In this document: positions 9,599 to 16,483 of the stretch, in pieces
Position numbering within the stretch: position 1 is the first letter of the stretch
Layout of the letters: each line of letters starts with the position of its first letter
Assembly (NCBI GenBank): GCA_964602515.1
Contig: CAZRRJ010000009.1
Span: 62,001-126,000 of the forward strand
Source: Carboxylicivirga sp964602515
Lineage (GTDB): Bacteria; Bacteroidota; Bacteroidia; Bacteroidales; Marinilabiliaceae
Length of the DNA: 64,000 nucleotides
Direction: 5' to 3'
The notes under the pieces: model-generated
What the model was told of the DNA's origin: nothing
The model's input: the letters and a program-made list of their open reading frames with translations, nothing else
Database searches by the model: none
Made by a program: the position numbers and the translations under genes

Positions 9599-9818
9599 AT
9601 AAAAATATACCACCCCTCTTAAAAAACAGTAGGCTACAGTATTGCATTATTCTTATCCTATTAAAGGATGAGTACCATAAGTGGGGGTAAAATCTTTAAA
9701 TATGATTATTATGGGCACAAAAGATAAAATATAAATACAATAGAACCAGCGTTTTAGTGTGCGTGTATTGAAAGTGAATATTAACATTACTTCTAATCTT
9801 CATTTTTAAACAAAACTA
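9599..9818. other. intergenic region, no gene seen
   Basis: Convergent gap between the TPR-like gene and the gene ending at 9877. Apart from the hairpin at 9819-9848 nothing is recognised. Confidence 0.5.
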
Positions 9819-9848
9819 TAAAAAAGGGGCTACATATGCTGTAGCCCC
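9819..9848 (-). terminator. intrinsic terminator of the minus-strand gene
   Basis: A perfect 9-bp stem (GGGGCTACA at 9826-9834 with TGTAGCCCC at 9840-9848); read on the minus strand it is followed by six T. It lies 29 bases downstream of the 9877-10608 gene. Confidence 0.85.
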
Positions 9849-9876
9849 AGTTTTTCCCTCTTACAACTTAAAAAGA

Positions 9877-10608
9877 TTACTCTTCGGCCACATTTTTAGC
9901 GCGCGACTGACGGGCGCGTATTTGGGCATTAATGGTATCTATTAATGAATCAACCTCTCTTGAAATCGTTTTAATATCATCATTAGTGCCTTTGCGCTTA
10001 TGGTAAATAATTTCGAGCATAACATCTTCTGCAGTACCACGCAGCCACGCCTTTTCTTCCAAGGGGTCAATAAACTTTATACGGGCATCAGAGGTATTAA
10101 ACCGTTCAAGAGCTGTATCAAAATCGGCCTGTGTGCTTTTAACCAGTTCAAACAGGGGTATGCATGAGCATGTTGCCAGTGCCTCTATTAACGTTTTTTT
10201 ACTATCAACCTCGGCTATAAAACCTTTTACCTGTTTGCTTTGTTCGCTGTTATTCTCATTCTGAAGGCTCCAGCCATAAGCTTTAAGAACAGGTATTAAA
10301 GTTGCAGCAGCCTCTTTAATACCTGCATCTGGTTGTTTGCTGCAATAAAGTAAATAGTACTTAAAAGCATTTAGCGCATCATCACGTTTATCGTCGCAGC
10401 TTTCTACAAAAACTGTATTGGGGTTTTTACGGTTTTTGTCCAGTGCCAGGTCAATATCGCTTTTACGGTTTTTTAGTTGATCTAATAACGGCTTAAGCGA
10501 CAAATCTGTTAATACCTGGTCGGGAAACTTAGATAGGATTGCAATAAACTGCGATAACATCAATGAGTAATCACTGTTCTTAAATCGTGAAAATAATAGT
10601 TGTTTCAT
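9877..10608 (-). CDS. hypothetical helical protein, perhaps DUF6261-like
   Basis: A 243-residue soluble, all-helical protein with no signal peptide or membrane segment. It opens MKQLLFSRFKNSDYSLMLSQ and ends in a basic Arg/Lys-rich stretch. The overall pattern (opening on a polar helix, repeated four-helix units, conserved length near 240) resembles the Bacteroidota DUF6261 group, but I hold this loosely because I cannot run a profile search. No catalytic motif is visible. A perfect 12-bp inverted repeat lies in its leader at 10624-10654. It stands alone as a transcription unit. Confidence 0.6.
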   Translation of the reverse strand: MKQLLFSRFKNSDYSLMLSQFIAILSKFPDQVLTDLSLKPLLDQLKNRKSDIDLALDKNRKNPNTVFVESCDDKRDDALNAFKYYLLYCSKQPDAGIKEAAATLIPVLKAYGWSLQNENNSEQSKQVKGFIAEVDSKKTLIEALATCSCIPLFELVKSTQADFDTALERFNTSDARIKFIDPLEEKAWLRGTAEDVMLEIIYHKRKGTNDDIKTISREVDSLIDTINAQIRARQSRAKNVAEE

Positions 10609-10623
10609 ACTTTAAAAATTAAT

Positions 10624-10654
10624 GTATTGCACCATCATTTGCATGGTGCAATAC
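10624..10654 (-). promoter_or_regulatory. perfect inverted repeat in the leader of the 9877-10608 gene
   Basis: Arms GTATTGCACCAT (10624-10635) and ATGGTGCAATAC (10643-10654) are perfectly complementary around a 7-base loop, 16 bases upstream of the start codon. It could be an operator or an RNA hairpin near the ribosome-binding region. No U-run follows directly, so it is not a standard terminator. Confidence 0.45.
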
Positions 10655-11460
10655 GGGTTATTATTTGTATAATCTACATCGTTCAGCCATATAAAGAGGT
10701 AAAAGGGATGATTGAACGTATTCAATTTACCATATCAGTATTAGTTTAATTAATTCTACCGGTGGCCGTGTACCAACCAATATTCTGAAACAAGAACTGT
10801 ATTAATTCAATATCGCATCTAAGCTTTTCAAACCATTGATTTTTTGCATTCAATCCTTGTTTCAGAACCTTATTTGTACCCTTGTTTGCGTACAAAGTAC
10901 CACCTAAGCTTCTTGTTTGGTATATTAGTTAAGATCAGTTCTTGATTGAGAACCTCATTTGTACAATTGATTTTAATGCATCAGCATTTTAGTGGGTTTG
11001 ATTAACTATTGATTACAAAACCTGTTTGGTTAAGAGCCTTTGGTATAACACCGAATATATACGGGCAATACACCCATTGTATATGTTGACTGACCTGTTG
11101 TGTTAGTTTAACGGTTGTATTGTTCTGTTTAGCTACAGGCTTGGTGCGAATATATACAATATTAACGTATATACAAATAGTTTATTAAAAATTGTATTTA
11201 TCACATAACCAAGCATAAGGCTTGTGTTTGCAAATATTAGTAGTTTCCTTATTAATTATATATCGTTAATATGTGATATGTTTTTGCTGTATTATGTGGG
11301 TGTGCCGTATTAATAAGTAAACACACCAACTGCCTTAATATATATACATATACAATTGTTTGAGTAAACACAAGGTACAATTTATTTTTCACCTTTATTT
11401 TGTACTTAAAGCTACATATTAAATTATATAACATGCGTTATTGTTGAGCAAAGCAGGTAA
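10655..11460. other. AT-rich non-coding region upstream of the tandem array
   Basis: About 800 bases without a credible gene. It contains an imperfect 28-base direct repeat (10856-10883 and 10941-10968, about six differences; core AGAACCT-ATTTGTAC), two AGTAAACACA words near 11315 and 11363, and several TATATAC runs. A 60-codon minus-strand frame at 11252-11434 has no coding character. It may hold decayed older copies of accessory DNA, but no remnant was recognised. Confidence 0.5.
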
Positions 11461-11463
11461 TGT

Positions 11464-11494
11464 TTTGAAATATCCATTTTTAATGCCATGTTTG
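11464..11494 (+). promoter_or_regulatory. array promoter 1 (one mismatch)
   Basis: TTTG at 11464-11467, a 19-base gap, then CATGTTTG at 11487-11494, which differs from the Bacteroidota consensus TAnnTTTG only at its first base. Likely weaker than copy 2. Confidence 0.55.
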
Positions 11495-11537
11495 TAAGGC
11501 TTGGATTGGCAAGCATAATTAATAGATTAAGTAGATT

Positions 11538-11610
11538 GTCCCGGTATGGTGCGGATAAGGTGAAAGCCCCCGGCGTTACTTTATGTACGTAGGACACCTG
11601 AAGCCGGGGT
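11538..11610 (+). ncRNA. candidate structured leader RNA, copy 1
   Basis: P1 pairs CCCGG (11540-11544) with CCGGG (11604-11608), extended by two G-T wobbles. Inside are GGTG/CACC (11548-11551 with 11595-11598), a GGT-GAAA-GCC hairpin, conserved CCCCCGG, and a second hairpin (CGT, bulge, AC with GTACG). A T-rich tract follows P1. I do not recognise a named riboswitch or ribozyme class. The copies at 11795 and 12046 support the fold by covariation. Confidence 0.65.
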
Positions 11611-11642
11611 TCTTTTTATTTTTTTCCTAAAACATAAAAATC

Positions 11643-11738
11643 ATGAATGATTTTAAGAATCTCCAGCCAAGGTTTTTACCTACTCTCCCCTTAATTAAGC
11701 CCTGCTTTATCTTAGCAGTTTTGAAATATCCACACTAA
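11643..11738 (+). CDS. 31-residue ORF of array unit 1 (truncated duplicate of the 93-residue gene)
   Basis: ATG followed by ten codons almost identical to those of the full gene at 12147 (MNDFKNLQPR), then a filler translated as FLPTLPLIKP and CFILAVLKYPH, then TAA. It lies 33 bases after its leader RNA, as the full gene does. Unit 2 carries the same ORF with the same length and frame. It may be translated, or may simply be the broken end of a duplication. Confidence 0.4.
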   Translation: MNDFKNLQPRFLPTLPLIKPCFILAVLKYPH

Positions 11739-11750
11739 AAGTTATGTTTG
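11720..11750 (+). promoter_or_regulatory. array promoter 2 (perfect consensus)
   Basis: TTTG at 11720-11723, exactly 19 bases, then TATGTTTG at 11743-11750: a full match to the Bacteroidota housekeeping promoter. It begins inside the last codons of the unit 1 ORF. Confidence 0.75.
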
Positions 11751-11794
11751 TAGTCTCTAAATTACATTAACATGATAAAAAAGATTTTAAGAAC

Positions 11795-11866
11795 TGCCTT
11801 TGTTGGTGCGGATCAGGCGAAAGCCCCCGGCGTTTAATGTAAACGTTCGACACCTTAGCAAAGGCA
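11795..11866 (+). ncRNA. candidate structured leader RNA, copy 2
   Basis: P1 here is TGCCTTTG (11795-11802) with CAAAGGCA (11859-11866), a different sequence from the CCCCGG/CCGGGG of copy 3 but paired throughout. Conserved inner parts: GGTG/CACC (11805-11808 with 11851-11854), GGC-GAAA-GCC (11816-11825), CCCCCGG, and CGTTTA/TAAACG (11831-11836 with 11840-11845). CTTTTTA follows P1. The compensatory change of the whole P1 helix is the best evidence that the RNA fold is under selection. Confidence 0.7.
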
Positions 11867-11894
11867 CTTTTTATTTATTCTAATTCACAATGTC

Positions 11895-11990
11895 ATGAAT
11901 GATTTAAAGAATCTCCAGCCAAGATCTTTACCTACTCTCCCCTTAATTAAGCCCTGCTTTATCTTATCGGTTTTGAAATATCCACATTAA
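11895..11990 (+). CDS. 31-residue ORF of array unit 2 (truncated duplicate of the 93-residue gene)
   Basis: Same architecture as the unit 1 ORF: MNDLKNLQPRS, then LPTLPLIKPCFILSVLKYPH, then TAA, also 31 codons. It differs from unit 1 at four residues (F4L, F11S, A25S and one silent His codon change among the sites I compared) without losing the frame. Translation is unproven. Confidence 0.4.
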   Translation: MNDLKNLQPRSLPTLPLIKPCFILSVLKYPH

Positions 11991-12002
11991 AAGTTATGCT
12001 TG
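11972..12002 (+). promoter_or_regulatory. array promoter 3 (one mismatch)
   Basis: TTTG at 11972-11975, 19 bases, then TATGCTTG at 11995-12002: one mismatch (C for T) from TAnnTTTG. It is the nearest promoter to the complete 93-residue gene. Confidence 0.6.
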
Positions 12003-12045
12003 TAGTCTCTAAATTAACAAGCATGATAAAAAGATTAAGTAATTG

Positions 12046-12116
12046 CCCCGGAATGGTGCGGATAAGGCGAAAGCCCCCGGCGTTTCTTGTTAAACGTAGA
12101 GCACCTGAAGCCGGGG
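12046..12116 (+). ncRNA. candidate structured leader RNA, copy 3
   Basis: P1 is CCCCGG (12046-12051) with CCGGGG (12111-12116); P2 is GGTGC with GCACC (12055-12059 with 12101-12105); P3 is GGC-GAAA-GCC (12066-12075); P4 is CGTTT with AAACG (12081-12085 with 12092-12096). Seven T follow P1, so P1 closure could act as a terminator or attenuator 30 bases before the gene. An ORF from ATG 12023 to 12124 reads through the whole element (33 codons), which is not kept in the same frame in copy 2. Confidence 0.7.
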
Positions 12117-12146
12117 TTTTTTAATTATCTCTAAATTAACAATATC

Positions 12147-12428
12147 ATGAATGATTTTAAGAATCTCCAGCCAAGGTCTTTAGAAACCAACAAACTTGGT
12201 AACACATTTGTACCTTTTCATATTGAGAGCTATGAGCATTTAGGCGTACTAATAGCTAACCTTATTACAAGCATTGAATTATTGGCCGAGCATGAAGAGC
12301 TTATAGGCCGCCCCAATGGAGAAACCGGTATGGCCATTGGCAGCATTACAAGCGTATTAGAAAAACTGTCGGGCGTACTTTATGAAGATATGCACCTGCT
12401 GGATAAGTTAAGAGAGCTTAATAAATAG
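12147..12428 (+). CDS. 93-residue hypothetical protein controlled by the array
   Basis: The only complete gene of the array. It is a small soluble, probably helical protein: MNDFKNLQPRS start, a central hydrophobic helix (LGVLIANLITSIELL near residues 33-47), a GRPNGETG turn near 54-61 and a polar helical C-terminus. No signal peptide, membrane segment, zinc motif or nuclease motif. I do not recognise a family. Its first ten codons occur twice more upstream, behind copies of the same promoter and leader RNA. A strong terminator follows at 12439. Given the elaborate leader, its expression is probably tightly controlled. Confidence 0.7.
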   Translation: MNDFKNLQPRSLETNKLGNTFVPFHIESYEHLGVLIANLITSIELLAEHEELIGRPNGETGMAIGSITSVLEKLSGVLYEDMHLLDKLRELNK

Positions 12429-12438
12429 TATAATACAA

Positions 12439-12499
12439 AAAGAGGGTGTTCAAAAACTTTTCCATCTATTAACAGGACTGGTTTTTGTACACCCTCTTT
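12439..12499. terminator. long terminator hairpin after the array gene
   Basis: Arms 12439-12457 and 12481-12499 pair over 18 bp with a single mismatch (AAAGAGGGTGT with ACACCCTCTTT, then CAAAAAC with GTTTTTG) around a 23-base loop. It separates the array from the convergent hutU gene and may work in both directions. Confidence 0.75.
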
Positions 12500-12630
12500 A
12501 AAATATTGCTTTACTTTTTTACCTGGTAATCCATTAAACCTTTGCAATAACTCCGCTTATAGGCGGTTTTATCCGTACAGTAAATAGTCTATTAATCTAA
12601 CAATCTACTAGTCTAACAAAATCCCCCTTC

Positions 12631-14640
12631 CTACTCAAACAAGGCATCAATCATATTCTCATCGGCCATGTTAGGAACAGTAACTTTTAATTGCGGATTT
12701 AACTCCATAGCACGTTTAATGGCAAAAACAGCACCTTCGTTACGGGCCCAGCTACGACGCGATATACCATTATTAACATCCCAGAATAACATATTGGTTA
12801 ATCGGCGATGAGCATCGTCAGAACCATCTAATACCATTCCGAAACCACCATTTATTACTTCGCCCCAGCCTACACCGCCACCATTGTGTATAGATACCCA
12901 TGTAGCCCCACGAAACGAATCACCAATAACATTCTGAACAGCCATATCAGCAGTAAATTGCGAACCATCATAAATATTAGACGTTTCGCGGTATGGACTG
13001 TCGGTACCGGATACATCATGATGATCGCGGCCCAATACAATTGGAGCAGATACCTTACCATCTGCTATTGCCTTGTTAAAAGCAGCAGCTATACGCATGC
13101 GCCCTTCGGCATCGGCATATAATATGCGAGCCTGCGAGCCAACTACCATCTTATTTTTACCCGCTTCTTTAATCCAAAGGATATTATCAGCCATTTGTTG
13201 CTGAATTTCGGCAGGCGATTCTTTCATTAACTCCTCCAGTACGCCAGTTGCTATTTTATCTGATACCTCCAAATCCTTAGGATCGTTGCTGGCACAAACC
13301 CAACGGAAAGGGCCAAAACCATAATCAAAACACATAGGCCCCATAATATCCTGCACGTAAGAAGGGTATTTAAAATCTCCTTTCTCGTTCATAATATCGG
13401 CTCCTGCACGACCCGATTCCAGTAAAAAAGCATTACCATAATCGAAGAAATACATGCCATTATTACTGCATTTATTAATAGCAGCTACATGCCGGCGTAA
13501 GCTCTCCTGTACTTTTTCCTTGAATAAGTCAGGGTTTTCAGCCATCATTTGGTTCGACTCTTCAAAAGTTAAACCAACAGGGTAGTAACCACCTGCCCAT
13601 GGGTTGTGTAACGAGGTTTGGTCAGATCCCAGGTCAACATGAATATTCTCTTCTGCAAACTTTTCCCAAACATCAACAATATTACCCTGGTAAGCAATTG
13701 ATACCACTTCTTTAGCCGCTTTTGCTTTTGCAACACGAGCAATTAGTTCATCCAGGTCAGAAATAACTTCATCTACCCAACCCTGCGAGTGACGTGTGTG
13801 TGTTGCCTTGGGGTTAATTTCGGCAGTAATACTAATTACGCCGGCTATATTACCTGCTTTTGGCTGGGCACCCGACATACCGCCTAACCCGGCAGTAATA
13901 AATAATTTACCGCTTAAATCGGAATTACCACCAGATATTTTGCGTCCTGCATTTAATACCGTAATAGTTGTACCATGTACAATACCTTGTGGGCCAATGT
14001 ACATAAACGATCCGGCAGTCATTTGTCCGTATTGCGTTACACCCAGTGCATTAAACTTTTCCCAGTCATCTGGTTTCGAGTAATTAGGAATCATCATACC
14101 ATTGGTAACCACAACACGGGGAGCATCTTTATGCGAAGGGTATAAGCCCATTGGATGGCCGGAGTACATAACCAGTGTTTGCTCATCGGTCATCTCTGCC
14201 AAATATCTCATACATAAGCGGTATTGTGCCCAGTTTTGAAAAACAGCACCATTGCCACCATAAGTAATTAGCTCGTGCGGATGCTGGGCCACAGCATAAT
14301 CAAGGTTATTACAAATCATTAGCATAATTGCGGCAGCCTGGCGCGATTGGTGCGGAAAGTCATCTAAATGACGCGCTTTCATCTCATAACCAGGGCGCAA
14401 ACGATACATGTAAATACGGCCATAAGTGTTTAGCTCGTTTAAAAACTCGGGAGCCAGTTCGGCATGATCTTTAGCAGGAAAATAACGCAATGCATTATGA
14501 AGAGCGAGTTTTTTCTCATCTTCATTTAAAATCTCTTTACGCTTAGGCGCATGGTTAATATTGGGGTCGTAAGCCTGGGCTGCTGGCAATACTCCAGGTA
14601 TACCTTCTAGTATTGCTGATTGAAACGCTTTAATATCCAT
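12631..14640 (-). CDS. hutU: urocanate hydratase
   Basis: Converts urocanate to imidazolone propionate in histidine breakdown, using NAD+ as an electrophilic cofactor. The 669 residues match the long Bacteroidota form (the classical enzyme is about 550). Motifs seen: GGNGAVFQNWAQYRL near residue 130, YSGHPMGLYPSHKDAPRVVV near 158, the NAD-binding GLGGMSGAQPKAGN near 252, DQTSLHNPWAGGYYP near 340 and GPMCFDYGFGPFRW near 435 carrying the conserved active-site Cys. Cytosolic. No other hut gene (hutH, hutI, ftcD) is in the window, so it is separated from the rest of its pathway here. Confidence 0.96.
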   Translation of the reverse strand: MDIKAFQSAILEGIPGVLPAAQAYDPNINHAPKRKEILNEDEKKLALHNALRYFPAKDHAELAPEFLNELNTYGRIYMYRLRPGYEMKARHLDDFPHQSRQAAAIMLMICNNLDYAVAQHPHELITYGGNGAVFQNWAQYRLCMRYLAEMTDEQTLVMYSGHPMGLYPSHKDAPRVVVTNGMMIPNYSKPDDWEKFNALGVTQYGQMTAGSFMYIGPQGIVHGTTITVLNAGRKISGGNSDLSGKLFITAGLGGMSGAQPKAGNIAGVISITAEINPKATHTRHSQGWVDEVISDLDELIARVAKAKAAKEVVSIAYQGNIVDVWEKFAEENIHVDLGSDQTSLHNPWAGGYYPVGLTFEESNQMMAENPDLFKEKVQESLRRHVAAINKCSNNGMYFFDYGNAFLLESGRAGADIMNEKGDFKYPSYVQDIMGPMCFDYGFGPFRWVCASNDPKDLEVSDKIATGVLEELMKESPAEIQQQMADNILWIKEAGKNKMVVGSQARILYADAEGRMRIAAAFNKAIADGKVSAPIVLGRDHHDVSGTDSPYRETSNIYDGSQFTADMAVQNVIGDSFRGATWVSIHNGGGVGWGEVINGGFGMVLDGSDDAHRRLTNMLFWDVNNGISRRSWARNEGAVFAIKRAMELNPQLKVTVPNMADENMIDALFE

Positions 14641-14954
14641 ATGATTAATTTTTTAATTTTATTTAATACCAATTAATAAAAGACCAGCCATAGTGCTGTA
14701 TTCATTTATTAAAACCGGGATACTTAATTTCTGATTTGAAGCGAAATTACGACGTTTTTCATTTTACATACATGATAAAATGCAAATTGAGCAAAATCAG
14801 GTTTTTATTGGAATAGTTAAAACAGGTATAAGCCTATTGAAAAATATATGGTGTTGAGTTCCATTCCCTGGCAGTTGGCAGCTAAACTGATATTTATCGT
14901 TTTCCTTTCTTCTTAAAAGCTGTATATTGAAATCCAAATTTTAAATTAATACAC
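14641..14954. other. divergent intergenic region hutU/pepP, no clear signal
   Basis: Divergent promoters must lie here, but no full TTTG-TAnnTTTG pair was found. The closest is a TAATTTCG word on the minus strand upstream of hutU. Confidence 0.4.
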
Positions 14955-16346
14955 ATGTTTTCAAAAAAGACGTATATAAACAGGCGTAAGCAGTTACAGG
15001 GAAAAATGAAGTCGGGTTTGATTTTAATGCTGGGTAACAGCGATGTGCCTATGAATTATAAGGATAATGTGTACCATTTCCGCCAGGATAGTACTTTTCT
15101 TTATTTCTTTGGTATCGACTTACAGGATCATGCTGCAATAATTGATATCGACAACAATAAAGAGTACCTTTTTGGAGATGATATTTCACTAGGACATATT
15201 ATTTGGATGGGCCCCCAGCCTACAATGGAAGAAAAAGCTGCGCAAATAGGTGTTGAAAATACAAAGCCTATGGCAGAGCTGTCGAAAATGATTGGCGATG
15301 CAATTAAAAGCGGACGTAAGATCCATTTTAACCCACCTTATCGTGGCGAGAATATAATGCTGTTAAGCGATTTAATTAATGTACACCACTCAAAAGTAAA
15401 AGAGCAGGCATCGCAGGAGCTAATTAAAGCTTGTATTGATATTCGTTCAATAAAAGAGCCTTGCGAAATAGAAGAGATGGAGCGCCATATGGCTGTTGCA
15501 TACCAAATGCATACCACGGCTATGAAAATGGCACAGGATGGTGCTACAGAACAGCAGATTACCGGGGCTATGGAGGGCATATCAATGTCGGGAGGAGGAA
15601 TGGTTTCATTCCCTATTATTTGTAGCAAGCGTGGTGAAACCTTGCATAACCACGACCATAGCAATACCTTAAGAAATGGTGATTTATTGTTGGTTGACGG
15701 GGGTAGTGAGTCACCATTGCATTATGCAACAGACCATACGCGTACTTCTCCGGTAGGAGGAAAATTCTCACAGCAACAGAAAGAGATATACCAGGTTGTA
15801 GTTAATGCCAACAATATAAGCAGGGAAGCAACTAAGCCCGGTGTAGCCTATCGTGATGCTCACTTGGTAGCTGCCCGCGTTATTGCTTCAGGACTAAAAG
15901 ATCTGGGCTTAATGAAAGGTGATGTGGACGAGGCTGTTGCAGCAGGTGCACATGCTATGTTTTTCCCGCACGGATTGGGTCATATGATTGGTTTGGATGT
16001 GCATGATATGGAAGATTATGGTGATACACTGGTAGGATATGATGAAGAGATTACCCGCAGTACCCAGTTTGGATTAGCAGCACTTCGCTTAGGCCGTAGG
16101 ATGCAGCCTAACTTTGTTATTACCAATGAACCGGGAATTTATTTTATACCAGCCTTAATTGATAGCTGGAAAGCAGAAAATAAATTTACCGAATTTATTA
16201 ACTACGATAAAGTAGAAGGGTATAAAAACTTTGGAGGCGTTCGCCTTGAAGATGATATACTGGTAACAGAAGACAGTTGTCGTATACTGGGAGAGCGTAT
16301 CCCAATTACTGTTGAAGAAGTTGAAGCAACAGTTAGCGGTAAATAA
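14955..16346 (+). CDS. pepP: Xaa-Pro aminopeptidase (M24B, aminopeptidase P family)
   Basis: A 463-residue cytosolic metallopeptidase that removes N-terminal residues preceding proline. The N-terminal aminopeptidase-P domain (residues 1-150) is followed by the pita-bread M24 domain. The five expected metal ligands are visible: Asp in LVDGGSES, Asp in TDHTRTSPVGG, His in HGLGHMIGLDVHD, Glu in TNEPGIYF and Glu in VRLEDDILVTED. Length is normal for the family. Single gene, followed by the C1-type peptidase gene 137 bases on. The family is certain; substrate preference within M24B is not. Confidence 0.93.
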   Translation: MFSKKTYINRRKQLQGKMKSGLILMLGNSDVPMNYKDNVYHFRQDSTFLYFFGIDLQDHAAIIDIDNNKEYLFGDDISLGHIIWMGPQPTMEEKAAQIGVENTKPMAELSKMIGDAIKSGRKIHFNPPYRGENIMLLSDLINVHHSKVKEQASQELIKACIDIRSIKEPCEIEEMERHMAVAYQMHTTAMKMAQDGATEQQITGAMEGISMSGGGMVSFPIICSKRGETLHNHDHSNTLRNGDLLLVDGGSESPLHYATDHTRTSPVGGKFSQQQKEIYQVVVNANNISREATKPGVAYRDAHLVAARVIASGLKDLGLMKGDVDEAVAAGAHAMFFPHGLGHMIGLDVHDMEDYGDTLVGYDEEITRSTQFGLAALRLGRRMQPNFVITNEPGIYFIPALIDSWKAENKFTEFINYDKVEGYKNFGGVRLEDDILVTEDSCRILGERIPITVEEVEATVSGK

Positions 16347-16483
16347 AACTGGTTGCATAAAAGAATTTTAACCTGGCTCGGATAATGGCAACATTCGTTT
16401 ATAAAGCAGGGTTGAGATGATAATACTATAATTTTGTAGCCAGCCTTTATGGCTGGCTATTATTAGCTTTTATAAAGTAAATC

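Larger units (their letters stand above)
11463..12180 (+). repeat. three-unit tandem array: promoter, folded leader RNA, start of a small gene
   Basis: Three diverged direct repeats with a period of 256 and 252 bases, measured between their TTTG boxes at 11464, 11720 and 11972. Every unit holds, in order, TTTG-N19-TATGTTTG-type promoter, a spacer, a folded element of about 72 bases (core GGTGCGGAT..GGCGAAAGCCCCCGGCG), a T-rich tract, and an ATG followed by the codons for MNDFKNLQPR. Units 1 and 2 then run into a shared 45-base filler and stop; unit 3 continues into the complete 93-residue gene. The filler and the gene start show that the array grew by tandem duplication with one breakpoint inside codon 12. 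The folded elements differ in sequence but keep their pairing. Confidence 0.85.

Noticed and set aside
11252..11434. 60-codon minus-strand frame in the AT-rich region upstream of the array
   Set aside because: Tyr/Ile/Leu-rich random composition in low-complexity DNA, no ribosome-binding site and no recognisable family.
11538..12116. Known riboswitch, ribozyme or group II intron domain
   Set aside because: No match to the conserved cores I could recall (TPP, cobalamin, SAM, c-di-GMP, fluoride, hammerhead, HDV-like, twister, pistol); an Rfam search would decide.
11463..12180. CRISPR array
   Set aside because: Only three units of about 250 bases, each with promoter and coding sequence; no short spacers and no cas genes.
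12886..14083. Plus-strand frames opposite hutU
   Set aside because: Antisense shadows of a strongly conserved gene.
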